Shown here: positions 16,082 to 26,572 of the stretch, one piece after another
How positions within the stretch are numbered: the first letter of the stretch is position 1
Layout of the letters: each line of letters starts with the position of its first letter
Assembly: GCA_027314845.1 (NCBI GenBank)
Contig: DAHVAA010000004.1
Span: 1 to 27,460, forward strand
Length of the DNA: 27,460 nucleotides
Reading direction: 5' to 3'
Origin: Thermoplasmata archaeon
GTDB taxonomy: Archaea > Thermoplasmatota > Thermoplasmata > UBA184
The notes under the pieces: model-generated
What the model was told of the DNA's origin: nothing
What the model saw: the letters and a program-made list of their open reading frames with translations, nothing else
The model's database searches: none
Position numbers and translations under genes: made by a program

Positions 16082-17684
16082 GGCGAGCGACCTCCTTCCG
16101 GGCGAGCGCCGCGCGGACGAGCGCGAGGTAGAGCGGATGCGGCGACTCCGGCCGCGAGAGGAACTCGGGATGGTACTGGACCCCGAGGAAGAACGGGTGG
16201 TCGGGCGACTCGAGCACCTCGACCCGCCCGTCGACCGCGCGACCAGTGACGTCAAGCCCCGCCCGTTGGAAGCGATCGAGGTACTGCGGGTTGATCTCGT
16301 AGCGATGGCGGTGGCGCTCCCAGATCTCGGTCTTGCCGTAGAGACTGGCGACCTTCGACCCTGCGGTCAGCACCACCCGCTGGGCCCCGAGGCGCATCGT
16401 CCCGCCGAGGTCGTTCACGGCCTTCTGCTCCTCAAGGAGACAGACGACCGGGTCGGGGGTCTCCGGGTCGATCTCGGAGGAGTTGGCGCGCGGGAGGCCG
16501 AGGACATCCCGGGCGTACTCCACCGCGGCCATCTGGAAGCCGTAGCAGACGCCAAGGAACGGAATCCCCTTCCGCGCGATCCCGATCGCGCGCACCTTCC
16601 CCTCGACCCCACGGGCACCGAAACCCCCCGGGACGAGAACGGCGTCCGAGCGCTCCAGCCGGGCGAGCAGCGAGGGATTCCGCGGGATGTCCTCCGAGTC
16701 GTACCACTGGAGGTGGATGTCGACCCCGAGATGTCCCTGACAGTGGTGGAAGGCTTCGGAGTGCGAGAGGTAGGCGTCACGAAGCTCGGTGTACTTTCCG
16801 ACCACGGCCACCTCGATCGCCGAGTCGCCTCGGCGGTACGTCGCGAGGAACTCCTTCCAGGCGGCGAAGTCGGGAGGCCGGTCGGTCAATCCCAGGAGAC
16901 GGGTGAGCCGGGTGCCGACCCCCTGGGCCTCCAGGACGAGCGGGACCTCGTAGATCAAGGGCTGGTCTGGCACCGAGATGACGGCCTCGGGAGGCACGTC
17001 GCAGAAGAGTGAGATCTTCGCCTTGATGTCGGGGGAGAGCGGCGCGGGCCCTCGGGCGATGATGAGGTTCGGCCGGATCCCGATCGCCCGGAGCTCGCGA
17101 ACGGAATGCTGCGTCGGCTTGGTCTTCGCCTCGCCGACCGGTCCGACCACGGGCACGAGGGTGGTGTGCACGAACGCCATGTGCCCCTCTCCGAGCTCGT
17201 AGGAGAGTTCGCGCAGCGCCTCAAGGAACGGCATCGACTCGATGTCGCCCACGGTGCCACCTACCTCGACCAAGATCACCTCGGCGCCCGCGGCCTGACA
17301 GACCTCGCGGATGGTCCGCTTGATCTCGCCGGTGACGTGGGGGATGATCTGGACCGTGTTACCGAGGTAGTCACCGCGACGCTCCTTCTCGATGACGGCG
17401 CGGTAGATCTTGCCGGTCGTGAGGTTGTGCGTCCCGCTCAAACTCTGGCCGAGAAAGCGCTCGTAGTTGCCGAGGTCGAGGTCCGCCTCCGTTCCGTCGT
17501 CGAGGACGAAGACTTCGCCGTGCTGGTACGGGTTCATCGTACCTGCGTCCACGTTGAGGTACGGGTCGATCTTCAGGATCGTGACGGAGATGCCCCGGGC
17601 CTTCAGGAGGCGACCGAGGGAGGACGTGGTGATCCCCTTTCCGAGTCCCGAGATCACCCCTCCGCTTACGACAATGACCTTCAC
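16053..17684 (-). CDS. pyrG: CTP synthase
   Basis: A 543-residue enzyme that makes CTP from UTP, ATP and glutamine. The N-terminal synthetase domain starts VKVIVVSGGVISGLGKGI with the P-loop, then IDPYLNVDAGTMNPYQHGEVF. The C-terminal class I amidotransferase domain has the nucleophile C380 in FLGVCYGFQ and the His-Glu part in QYHPEF. Start GTG 17684 gives the family N-terminus and has GGAG about 7 bases before it; a TATA-like box lies some 33-40 bases upstream. ATG 17720 is possible but would overlap that box. aspS and mcm follow in the same direction, and pyrK and pyrD lie just upstream, forming a pyrimidine cluster. Confidence 0.96.
   Translation of the reverse strand: MKVIVVSGGVISGLGKGITTSSLGRLLKARGISVTILKIDPYLNVDAGTMNPYQHGEVFVLDDGTEADLDLGNYERFLGQSLSGTHNLTTGKIYRAVIEKERRGDYLGNTVQIIPHVTGEIKRTIREVCQAAGAEVILVEVGGTVGDIESMPFLEALRELSYELGEGHMAFVHTTLVPVVGPVGEAKTKPTQHSVRELRAIGIRPNLIIARGPAPLSPDIKAKISLFCDVPPEAVISVPDQPLIYEVPLVLEAQGVGTRLTRLLGLTDRPPDFAAWKEFLATYRRGDSAIEVAVVGKYTELRDAYLSHSEAFHHCQGHLGVDIHLQWYDSEDIPRNPSLLARLERSDAVLVPGGFGARGVEGKVRAIGIARKGIPFLGVCYGFQMAAVEYARDVLGLPRANSSEIDPETPDPVVCLLEEQKAVNDLGGTMRLGAQRVVLTAGSKVASLYGKTEIWERHRHRYEINPQYLDRFQRAGLDVTGRAVDGRVEVLESPDHPFFLGVQYHPEFLSRPESPHPLYLALVRAALARKEVARPVGAPSALA
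16091..16096 (-). promoter_or_regulatory. Ribosome binding site that decides the aspS start
   Basis: AGGAGG on the minus strand inside the last codons of pyrG. It sits 8 to 9 bases before the in-frame CTG at 16081 and no ordinary start codon lies within reach in that frame. Such strong sites are rare inside genes and point to CTG initiation. Confidence 0.6.
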
Positions 17685-17716
17685 AAATGCCTCCGGGGTC
17701 TCGTAGAAGGTGCGGC

Positions 17717-17724
17717 CCATAAAG
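17717..17724 (-). promoter_or_regulatory. TATA box of pyrG-aspS-mcm
   Basis: ACTTTATG on the minus strand, 33-40 bases before GTG 17684, in the 101-base gap after pyrK. Its position predicts a leader of about 10 bases that still contains the GGAG site. Confidence 0.5.
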
Positions 17725-17785
17725 TTGGTGGCATCCGGCCCGTCGCCGGCACCTGACGAACCCGTTCCGGGCCCGCGGAAGGTGC

Positions 17786-18562
17786 CTAGAACGGGACCCG
17801 ACGGCCGGATGCGTCCCGGTGGAACCGCCCGAAGTCGGCGACGACCTTCAGCCGGTCCGCCGGGAAGACCGGCCCGTCCGTGCAGACGTGGTAGGGGCCG
17901 AGGGCGCAAGCATCGCACATACCGAGAGCACACTTCATGTGACGTTCCATCGAGCAATACACCGGGACCTGGAGCGGCTCGGCCGCGGCGATCACCTTTC
18001 GCATCATCACCTCCGGCCCACAGGTCCAGACCGCCTCGAACCTGCCGCGGGCGAGCTCCGTCTCGGCGACCGCGGTGACGAACCCACGGAGTCCCTCCGA
18101 GCCGTCATCGGTCGCCACCTCGACCCGAGCCCCCATCGCACGGAACCGGTCTCGGAAGAGCAGCTCGGGAGCCTTCGTCGCGCCCAGCGCGACCACGACC
18201 TCCGAGCCATGGAGGCGCGCGGCTTCGGCGGCCGGAGCGAGGACCGCGGCGCCGGACCCGCCGGCCACCACCAAGACCCGGCGCGGGGAGAGGTCGAACC
18301 GGTTGCCATACGGCCCGCGAATGCCGATCGGGTCGCCGGCGGCGATCGACTGAACGTGACGGCTCGTCTCGCCCATCACCTTCACCGTGATCCCTTTCGA
18401 GGGCCCCTCCGTGTACGAGAGCGACATGGGGAGCTCGTCATCACCGGGGAACCAGGCCATCACGAACTGGCCCGGGAGCGCCGGCGTGTCGAAGGGGAAT
18501 CGGAGCGTTACCGTGGACGGCGTCTCCGAGACGCGGGAGGAGACCCGCACGATCGTCCGCAC
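17786..18562 (-). CDS. pyrK: Dihydroorotate dehydrogenase electron transfer subunit
   Basis: A 258-residue ferredoxin-reductase-type protein. The FAD-binding barrel comes first (PMSLSY near residue 46), then the NAD-binding region VLVVAGGSGAAVLAPA, and the C-terminal 2Fe-2S site C211-x4-C216-x2-C219-x7-C227 followed by TDGPVF. It passes electrons from the PyrD flavin to NAD+ in the class 1B enzyme. GTG 18562 is the start; a TATA-like box lies 24-28 bases upstream, giving a leaderless mRNA. pyrD lies 60 bases upstream in the same direction, so the two subunits can be made from one mRNA or from two promoters. Confidence 0.93.
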   Translation of the reverse strand: MRTIVRVSSRVSETPSTVTLRFPFDTPALPGQFVMAWFPGDDELPMSLSYTEGPSKGITVKVMGETSRHVQSIAAGDPIGIRGPYGNRFDLSPRRVLVVAGGSGAAVLAPAAEAARLHGSEVVVALGATKAPELLFRDRFRAMGARVEVATDDGSEGLRGFVTAVAETELARGRFEAVWTCGPEVMMRKVIAAAEPLQVPVYCSMERHMKCALGMCDACALGPYHVCTDGPVFPADRLKVVADFGRFHRDASGRRVPF

Positions 18563-18585
18563 GAGCCGGCGGTAGCGGGCCGCCG

Positions 18586-18590
18586 ATATA
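18586..18590 (-). promoter_or_regulatory. TATA box of pyrK
   Basis: TATAT inside CTATATC on the minus strand, 24-28 bases before GTG 18562, in the 60-base gap after pyrD. Confidence 0.55.
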
Positions 18591-18622
18591 GCCCCTCGGT
18601 GGCCCGCCGGTCGGCGGTGGCG

Positions 18623-19540
18623 CTAGAGGCGAGTGTGGGCGATCCCGACCGCCTCCTCGAACCGAGCGATTCCCAGCTCGTCGAGCAAGGCGGACAGCTC
18701 GTCTCGGAGCCGACCGAACACACCGATCCCGTCGAATGCGACCGCCGTCCCGACCTCGACCGCGCGCGCACCGGCCATCGCGTACTCGAGCGCATCCCGC
18801 CCGTTGCCGATGCCGCCGACCCCGATGATCGGGATCGACACCGCTTCGTAGATCTGCCAGACGCAGGCCAGGCCGATCGGCTTGATCGCCGCTCCGCTGA
18901 GGCCGCCGAGACCGTGGGCGAGGACCGGTCGGCGGAGGTGCACATCGATCGCGAGCGCCCGCAGGGTATTGATCGCGCTCACCGCGGCCGCACCACCGGC
19001 TTCCGCGGCGCTCGCGAGCGCCGCCGGGTCCGAGGTGTTGGGGGTGATCTTCGCGATCACCGGCACCCGGACCTCGGCAACGACCGCCCGGACGATCTTC
19101 TCCACTTCCTCGGGCTCGCTCCCGACCTCCGTCCCGAAACCTTCCGCGTGCGGGCAGCTCAGGTTGAGCTCGATCGCGAGGACGCCGGTCGCGGCCATGC
19201 GCCGCGCGAGGCGAGCAAATTCGGGGGCGTCGCCCGCGAACACCGAGCCGACGATGGCGGCCCCGCTCCGCTGGGCCACCTCGATCTCGCGGGGGTACTC
19301 ATCGATCCCGGGGTTCGGCAGGCCCATCGCGTTGAGGAGTCCCCATCGCTGGTACGTCTCGATGGTCGGGTTCGGGTACCCCGGACGCGGGGCCGCCCCG
19401 ATGGACTTTGTGATGACGGCCCCGGCACCCGCGGACCAGGCCCCGGCGAGGGAGTCGCCGCTCTCGCCCCAGATCCCTGAGGCGAGAAGGAACGGGTTGC
19501 GGAGGGAGAGGCTCGCGAGCCTCAAGGAGAGGTCGGCCAC
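18623..19540 (-). CDS. pyrD: Dihydroorotate dehydrogenase, class 1B catalytic subunit
   Basis: A 305-residue TIM-barrel flavoprotein that oxidises dihydroorotate to orotate. The N-terminal NPFLLASGIWG, flavin-contacting K45 in VITKSIG, and AMGLPNPG are family motifs. The catalytic base is C129 in ELNLSCPH; Cys here marks class 1. The adjacent pyrK gene makes it class 1B, which uses NAD+. The C-terminal IIGVGGIGNGRDALEYAMAG binds the FMN phosphate. ATG 19540 lies 25 bases from a TATA-like box, so the mRNA is probably leaderless. Confidence 0.95.
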   Translation of the reverse strand: MADLSLRLASLSLRNPFLLASGIWGESGDSLAGAWSAGAGAVITKSIGAAPRPGYPNPTIETYQRWGLLNAMGLPNPGIDEYPREIEVAQRSGAAIVGSVFAGDAPEFARLARRMAATGVLAIELNLSCPHAEGFGTEVGSEPEEVEKIVRAVVAEVRVPVIAKITPNTSDPAALASAAEAGGAAAVSAINTLRALAIDVHLRRPVLAHGLGGLSGAAIKPIGLACVWQIYEAVSIPIIGVGGIGNGRDALEYAMAGARAVEVGTAVAFDGIGVFGRLRDELSALLDELGIARFEEAVGIAHTRL

Positions 19541-19564
19541 GTCCTGAGAGCACCAGTGGCGCGC

Positions 19565-19570
19565 TTAAAT
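19565..19570. promoter_or_regulatory. Single TATA element shared by pyrD (minus) and clpB (plus)
   Basis: TTAAAT on plus reads ATTTAA on minus. It lies 25 bases from the pyrD ATG and 26 bases from the clpB ATG, so one box is correctly placed for leaderless transcription in both directions. The divergent gap is only 55 bases and holds one other AT-rich patch, GATATTG at 19582-19588, which is too close to clpB. Confidence 0.55.
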
Positions 19571-19595
19571 CGCCTCGCCCGGATATTGTGGGGCC

Positions 19596-22201
<2,606 letters not shown>

Positions 22202-22205
<4 letters not shown>

Positions 22206-23146
22206 CGAGCGTCACGGTCGCCGTCGTCGGCGCCGCGGACATCGCGAAGGAGCTGGGGAAGAAGGGAACGACGTCCGACCTCACGCTCTTCAACACCGTC
22301 CACGACGAGCACGCGATCACGCTGGTCGAACCGACCCAGTTCCCCGAGAAGATCCCTCCGCTCCTCACCGCGCTCGCGATGGCCGACCGTTGCCTGCTCG
22401 TCGTCTCCGAGCTCAGCCGCCCGGTCGCAGAGACGGTCGCGGTGCTCGAGCTGGTCGAGGTCGCGACGACGGTCGTCCTGGGCCCGAACGTGGGGGAAGC
22501 CGAGCTGGCGCGGGCGCTGAAGGGTGGGCGGCTTGCCGGAATCCCGAAGGTGCCCCTCGACCTTCCCCAGCTCCGCGAGCTGCTCGACGCATGGTCGGCG
22601 CCGGCCCTCGACGGACCCGTCCGCGTGCCCATCGACCACGCTTTTCCGGTGAAGGGAGTGGGGGCGGTCGCGCTCGGCGTGGTCCGTCAGGGCTTGCTGA
22701 AGGCGCACGAGCGGCTCCGGCTGTTCCCGACCTCGAAAGAGGTCGAGGTCCGCTCGCTCCAGGTGCACGACGTCGACCGCAAGGAGGCCACGTGCGGGGA
22801 GCGGGTCGGGGTCGCCCTCCGCGGGGTCGAGGCCGACGAGCTCTCTCGCGGGCAGGTACTTGCTCCACCGGGGTCGCTCGCGGCGGGGCGGTCGTTGACC
22901 TTGGGTCCCCTCGAACGGTGCCGGTACTACCGTGGGGACGCGGGCGCGGGGGCCCAGCTCCATCTGTCGCTCGACCTGCAGGCGGTCCCGACCTCCTTGG
23001 ACGAACTTACCCCCACCTCCACCCGGGCGACGACCGACCGAGACGTCGTCTACGCGCCCGGCGGCTGGGCGTACTTCCTGGATCTCGACGTGCCCGCCGG
23101 CCCGCGATTCGTCGGGCGGGCGCGGCTCTCCGCACCGCCCAGTTGA
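22202..23146 (+). CDS. SelB/EF-Tu-like protein with degenerate GTPase domain
   Basis: A 314-residue protein. Residues 140-225 are a clear EF-Tu/SelB domain 2 ([18 protein letters not shown], then [20 protein letters not shown]), and about 230-314 resemble domain 3. Residues 1-135 keep the order of a translational GTPase but not its motifs. In place of the P-loop is [15 protein letters not shown], in place of DxPGH is EPTQF, and there is no NKxD where GPNVGEAE stands. GTP binding is therefore unlikely. SelB-related archaeal proteins of this type are known from annotation only; function is unknown. The ATG overlaps the clpB stop by four bases, so the two are translationally coupled. Confidence 0.8.
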
Positions 23147-23173
23147 GCTCCGAGTCCGCTTCGCCCGGTCCGA

Positions 23174-23187
23174 CCGCCCTCGGGCGG
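23174..23187. other. GC hairpin between convergent genes
   Basis: A 6-bp inverted repeat CCGCCC and GGGCGG around 2 bases, in the 58-base gap between the stops of the SelB-like gene and PAN. It resembles the hairpin at 1712-1728 in placement. No T-run follows. The role is unproven. Confidence 0.25.
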
Positions 23188-23204
23188 CAGTCTCCTCGGA
23201 CAGC

Positions 23205-24410
23205 TCAGGCGAACATCGTGACCGACTCCTTGCGGAGCTCTTCCTCGCCGACGACCTTCTCGACCGCCCGGTCGAAGTCGGCGCTGGTCACGCTGTCGCG
23301 CTCCTCACGGATCGCCCACATCCCGGCCTCCGTGCAGATCGCTCGGATGTCGGCCCCCGTGGCACCTTCGCAGCGGTTCGCGAGCGCTTCGAAGTCGATG
23401 GTCTCGCGGATCGCCATGCCCCGGGTGTGGATCCGGAAGATCTCCGCGCGGCCCTGGTAGGTCGGCACGGGGATCTCGATGATCCGGTCGAATCGGCCGG
23501 GCCGCAGGAGCGCGTCATCGAGGATGTCCGGGCGGTTCGTCGCGGCAATGATCTTGACGTTCGAGAGCGGCTCGAACCCGTCCATCTCCGCGAGCAGCTG
23601 CATCAGGGTGCGTTGCACTTCGCGGTCGCCGCTCGTCGCGACCTCGAGCCGCTTCGCGCCGATCGAGTCGACCTCGTCGATGAAGATGATCGTGGGAGCC
23701 TTGTCGCGCGCCAACTGAAACAGCTCGCGCACGAGTCGCGCACCCTCGCCGATGTACTTCTGGACCAGCTCGCTCCCGACCAACCGTACGAAGGTCGCGT
23801 TCGTGTGGTGCGCGACCGCCTTCGCGATCATGGTCTTCCCGGTCCCCGGTGAGCCGATGAGGAGGACCCCTTTCGGCGGGTCGACCCCGACCTTCTTGTA
23901 GAGCTCCGACCGGAGCAACGGGTACTCGACGGCCTCGCGGATCTCTCGGATCTGCTCGGAGAGCCCACCGATATCCGGGTAGGTGACGGAAGGCTTGTCG
24001 ACGATCTCGCTCGCGGTGACTAGCGGGTCGAGCGAGGCGGGCAGCACGCCCATCACGGCGAGCGTCTGCTTGTTGAGCGCGACCCGGCTCCCGACCGTGA
24101 TCTTCCCGTGCTCCACCGTCTCGGCCGAGTTGACGACAAAGTCAGGACCGGTCGAAGACTTCACGATCACCCGTCCGTCGGTCAGGACGTCGCGGACGCT
24201 GCCGACGATGAGCGGAGGGTAGCGCAACCGATCGAGCTCCGTCTTGAGCCGCTTGACCTCCCGCTGGAGCCGAAGTATCTCCGCCTCCATGTAGTGGCGT
24301 TCGCTTTCGACCCGCTTGATCGCTTCCGCGAGCTGGGTGTTCCTCAGCTCGAGGAAGTTGACCCGGTCGAATGCGTCGTGGGACGCCGCGGGAGCTTCCG
24401 GATCGCTCAT
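23205..24410 (-). CDS. pan: Proteasome-activating nucleotidase (PAN)
   Basis: A 401-residue hexameric AAA+ ATPase that unfolds substrates for the 20S proteasome. The N-terminal coiled coil spans about 18-63, the OB domain about 66-130, and the AAA+ domain has Walker A GSPGTGKT (186-193), pore loop with KYIG (218-221) and Walker B IIFIDEVD (241-248). The C-terminus ends MFA; the gate-opening HbYX motif normally has Tyr at the second-last position, here Phe. ATG 24410 is chosen because it gives the family N-terminus and follows the TATA region. It is divergent from pantoate kinase and convergent with the SelB-like gene. Confidence 0.95.
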   Translation of the reverse strand: MSDPEAPAASHDAFDRVNFLELRNTQLAEAIKRVESERHYMEAEILRLQREVKRLKTELDRLRYPPLIVGSVRDVLTDGRVIVKSSTGPDFVVNSAETVEHGKITVGSRVALNKQTLAVMGVLPASLDPLVTASEIVDKPSVTYPDIGGLSEQIREIREAVEYPLLRSELYKKVGVDPPKGVLLIGSPGTGKTMIAKAVAHHTNATFVRLVGSELVQKYIGEGARLVRELFQLARDKAPTIIFIDEVDSIGAKRLEVATSGDREVQRTLMQLLAEMDGFEPLSNVKIIAATNRPDILDDALLRPGRFDRIIEIPVPTYQGRAEIFRIHTRGMAIRETIDFEALANRCEGATGADIRAICTEAGMWAIREERDSVTSADFDRAVEKVVGEEELRKESVTMFA

Positions 24411-24464
24411 AGTTGTCCGAACCGACCGTCCAAGCCGGCTGACGAGATTCTTAGAACATGGCCG

Positions 24465-24472
24465 CTTATAAG
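24465..24472. promoter_or_regulatory. Palindromic TATA box between PAN and pantoate kinase
   Basis: CTTATAAG reads the same on both strands. It lies 34-41 bases before the pantoate kinase ATG (24506), close to the usual distance here, and 55-62 bases before the PAN ATG (24410), which would give PAN a leader of about 30 bases. A weaker TTCTAAGAA at 24448-24456 is the alternative for PAN. Confidence 0.55.
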
Positions 24473-24505
24473 TAGTCGTTCTTCGCACCCGCGTCGGAGC
24501 GACCG

Positions 24506-25417
24506 ATGGGAGTAGGAAGCCCGTCCGCGGCGTTCGCATTCGCCCCCGGCCATGTCACGGCCGCGTTCCGCCCTCGGACGGAATCCCCGGATCCGAGGGG
24601 CCGAGGCTCGGAGGGGGTTGGGCTCGTTCTGGAGCTCGGCGTCCGCGCGCGGGCACGCTTCACTCCGTCTCGCTCCTCTCGGCTTGACGTGACGAGCGAT
24701 CTCGGAACTCCCCTCCCGATCTCGACCGAGGTCGCGCGGCGACTCCTCAGCGCTCGGAAAGGACGCCTCGAGGTACAGCTCACCCACGAGCTCCCGGTGG
24801 GCCAGGGGTTCGGGATGAGCGCGGCCGGCGCGCTCGCGACCGCGCTGGCCGTCGCCCGGCTCCTCGGAACCCCCCGCCGACGGGCCGTCGCCGTCGCGCA
24901 CCTCGCCGACCTTTTCGGGGGAGGAGGTCTCGGAGGGGTCGCCGCGATCCTCGGAGGCGGCTACGAGATCCGCCGCACGGCCGGGATCCCGCCGTGGGGC
25001 GACGTGGTGCACGGTCCGTTCCTACCCGCGGTCCTGCTCGGGGTCGTGGGCGGTCCGATCCCGTCGCCGTCCGCCCTTCGAGACCCCCGGCTCCTCGCGC
25101 GGATCGAAACCGCCACATCGACGTGGAGCGGCCTCGACCGTCGAAGCGCGCCGGAGGAACTGTTCGCGGCCGGAGAACGGTTCACCCGACGCGTGCGGCT
25201 CGACCCGCCCCGCCTTCGGGCCGCGCTTCGAGGGCTTCACCGTCGCGGTGCCTTCGCCTTCCAAGCGATGTTCGGAGAGAGCTTCGTCGCGCTCCCTCGT
25301 TCCGCCGCGGCTCGGCGGACGCTCGTCGCCTGGCTCGCCGACCTGAGGATTCCCGTGGTCGAGCTCCGGGCGGCCCGCGTCGGTGCCCGATGCTCGCTCG
25401 CTCGGGACGGACCGTAG
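24506..25417 (+). CDS. Pantoate kinase (GHMP kinase family)
   Basis: A 303-residue protein of the archaeal pantoate kinase family (COG1829). The N-terminal AFAPGHVTAAF and the GHMP phosphate loop LPVGQGFGMSAAGAL (about 96-110) are characteristic, followed by LADLFGGGGLGGVAAILGGG. The enzyme phosphorylates pantoate as the first of two archaeal steps that replace the bacterial pantothenate route to coenzyme A. The second enzyme, phosphopantothenate synthetase, is not in the window. ATG 24506 follows the palindromic TATA box. The next gene, L10e, has its own promoter. Confidence 0.92.
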   Translation: MGVGSPSAAFAFAPGHVTAAFRPRTESPDPRGRGSEGVGLVLELGVRARARFTPSRSSRLDVTSDLGTPLPISTEVARRLLSARKGRLEVQLTHELPVGQGFGMSAAGALATALAVARLLGTPRRRAVAVAHLADLFGGGGLGGVAAILGGGYEIRRTAGIPPWGDVVHGPFLPAVLLGVVGGPIPSPSALRDPRLLARIETATSTWSGLDRRSAPEELFAAGERFTRRVRLDPPRLRAALRGLHRRGAFAFQAMFGESFVALPRSAAARRTLVAWLADLRIPVVELRAARVGARCSLARDGP

Positions 25418-25460
25418 CGCGGCGGCACCTACCCCCCGCCGAGGAGACGCGGGCGCAACG

Positions 25461-25468
25461 CTTTTAGA
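25461..25468 (+). promoter_or_regulatory. TATA box of the L10e gene
   Basis: CTTTTAGA on the plus strand, 25-32 bases before ATG 25493, in the 75-base gap after pantoate kinase. It predicts a leaderless mRNA. Confidence 0.5.
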
Positions 25469-25492
25469 GGGAGGGCCGTCTCGGCGGCGCCC

Positions 25493-26002
25493 ATGACGCG
25501 CAAACCGGCCCGGATGTACCGTAAGGTCGAAGGGCAGGTCTACACCCGGCGGGAGTACATGGGCGGAGTCCCGAACTGTCGGATCACCCAGTTCGACACC
25601 GGCAACCTTCGGGAAGAGTTCCCACTCAGCCTCACCTTGGACACCGAGGAGGCGGCTCAGGTGCGCGACATCGCGCTCGAGGCCGCGCGCGTGAGCGCGG
25701 TCCGCGTCCTCGAGAAGGCGGCGCCGAACCAGTACCGGGTCAAGGTCCGACGCTATCCTCATCAGATCCTGCGCGAGCACAAGATGGCGATGGGAGCCGG
25801 GGCCGACCGTATCTCGGACGGGATGCGGCGCGCGTTCGGCAAACCGGTCGGACACGCCGTTCGGGCGGCGATCGGGACCGCGCTGCTCACGGTCTACACG
25901 ACCGAAGCCCATCTCGCCGATGCCCGCGAAGCGCTCCGGAAAGCCTCCCACAAGCTCCCGGTCCCGACGCGGGTCAGCGTGTTGGGCCCGGTGGCTTCGT
26001 AA
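25493..26002 (+). CDS. rpl10e: Large-subunit ribosomal protein L10e (uL16)
   Basis: A 169-residue protein of the archaeal/eukaryotic L10e type of uL16: N-terminal RKPARMYRKVEGQVYTRREYM, then VPNCRITQFDTGN, RVKVRRYPHQILREHKMAMGAGADRISDGMRRAFGKP and the C-terminal ALRKASHKLP. It sits near the peptidyl transferase centre and is joined late in large-subunit assembly, the step where eukaryotic NMD3 is released; nmd3 is also in this window. The 3' end overlaps the convergent universal stress gene by 29 bases. Confidence 0.96.
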   Translation: MTRKPARMYRKVEGQVYTRREYMGGVPNCRITQFDTGNLREEFPLSLTLDTEEAAQVRDIALEAARVSAVRVLEKAAPNQYRVKVRRYPHQILREHKMAMGAGADRISDGMRRAFGKPVGHAVRAAIGTALLTVYTTEAHLADAREALRKASHKLPVPTRVSVLGPVAS

Positions 26003-26450
26003 CCGGCGGGCGGACGACCAGCACCGGGCACGGTGCGTGGTTCACGAGAGCGGTCGAGACGCTGCCGAGCAGGAGGCGTCGCGCAGCGGAAAGCCCGCGC
26101 GAGCCCACCACGAGAAGGTCGGTCGGGTTCTGCTCCAGGTGGGCCAGGACCTCATCGACCACCACGCCCTCGTCGCACAGCCCGGTTACGTTCGCTACCC
26201 CGGCCGACTCCGCTCGTTTGACCGCCGCGTCCACGATCTCACGATATCGGGCAAGCTCGCTTTCGGGGACATTGCTCGGGACGTAGGGCTCCGCGGCCGT
26301 GACGTAGACCGGCGCGAGCGGAGCGATCGACAGGACGACAAGGTCACTATGATAGTGGCGCGCGAGGTCGACCGCGGTATCGAGAGCCGCCGCGCCGTTC
26401 GCCGAACCGTCGATGGCGACCGTGATCCGTCGGAACAGCTCTCCCGGCAT
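25974..26450 (-). CDS. Universal stress protein (UspA family, ATP-binding type)
   Basis: A 158-residue Usp domain: FRRITVAIDGSANGAAAL at the N-terminus, LVVLSIAP, then DLLVVGSRGLSAARRLLLGSVS carrying the G-x2-G-x9-G(S/T) nucleotide-binding pattern, and PCPVLVV at the end. It is predicted to be a cytosolic dimer that binds ATP. ATG 26450 gives the family N-terminus; the longer frame to 26534 adds a Pro/Arg-rich stretch not seen in the family. A weak TTGTAGA about 22-29 bases upstream may be its promoter. Its end overlaps that of L10e. Confidence 0.92.
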   Translation of the reverse strand: MPGELFRRITVAIDGSANGAAALDTAVDLARHYHSDLVVLSIAPLAPVYVTAAEPYVPSNVPESELARYREIVDAAVKRAESAGVANVTGLCDEGVVVDEVLAHLEQNPTDLLVVGSRGLSAARRLLLGSVSTALVNHAPCPVLVVRPPVTKPPGPTR

Positions 26451-26536
26451 CGTGGAGGTCACCGGTTCGGGTCTACAAGGGGCTTGCGCCCAAGGGCCCG
26501 TTCTGGACGGCGCGGCCCCCTCGGGTCGCCGCAACC

Positions 26537-26544
26537 ATTTTTAG
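26537..26544 (+). promoter_or_regulatory. TATA box of the zinc-ribbon gene
   Basis: ATTTTTAG-like AT-rich patch (bases TTTTTAGC at these positions), 29-36 bases before GTG 26573 and 38-45 before GTG 26582. Confidence 0.5.
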
Positions 26545-26572
26545 CGATGGGCCACCTCGCTACCGCAGAAGG

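Noticed and set aside
17819..19480. A 553-codon plus-strand frame opposite pyrK and pyrD
   Set aside because: It is rich in R, D, E and H with no motif, while both pyr genes on the minus strand have intact catalytic signatures.
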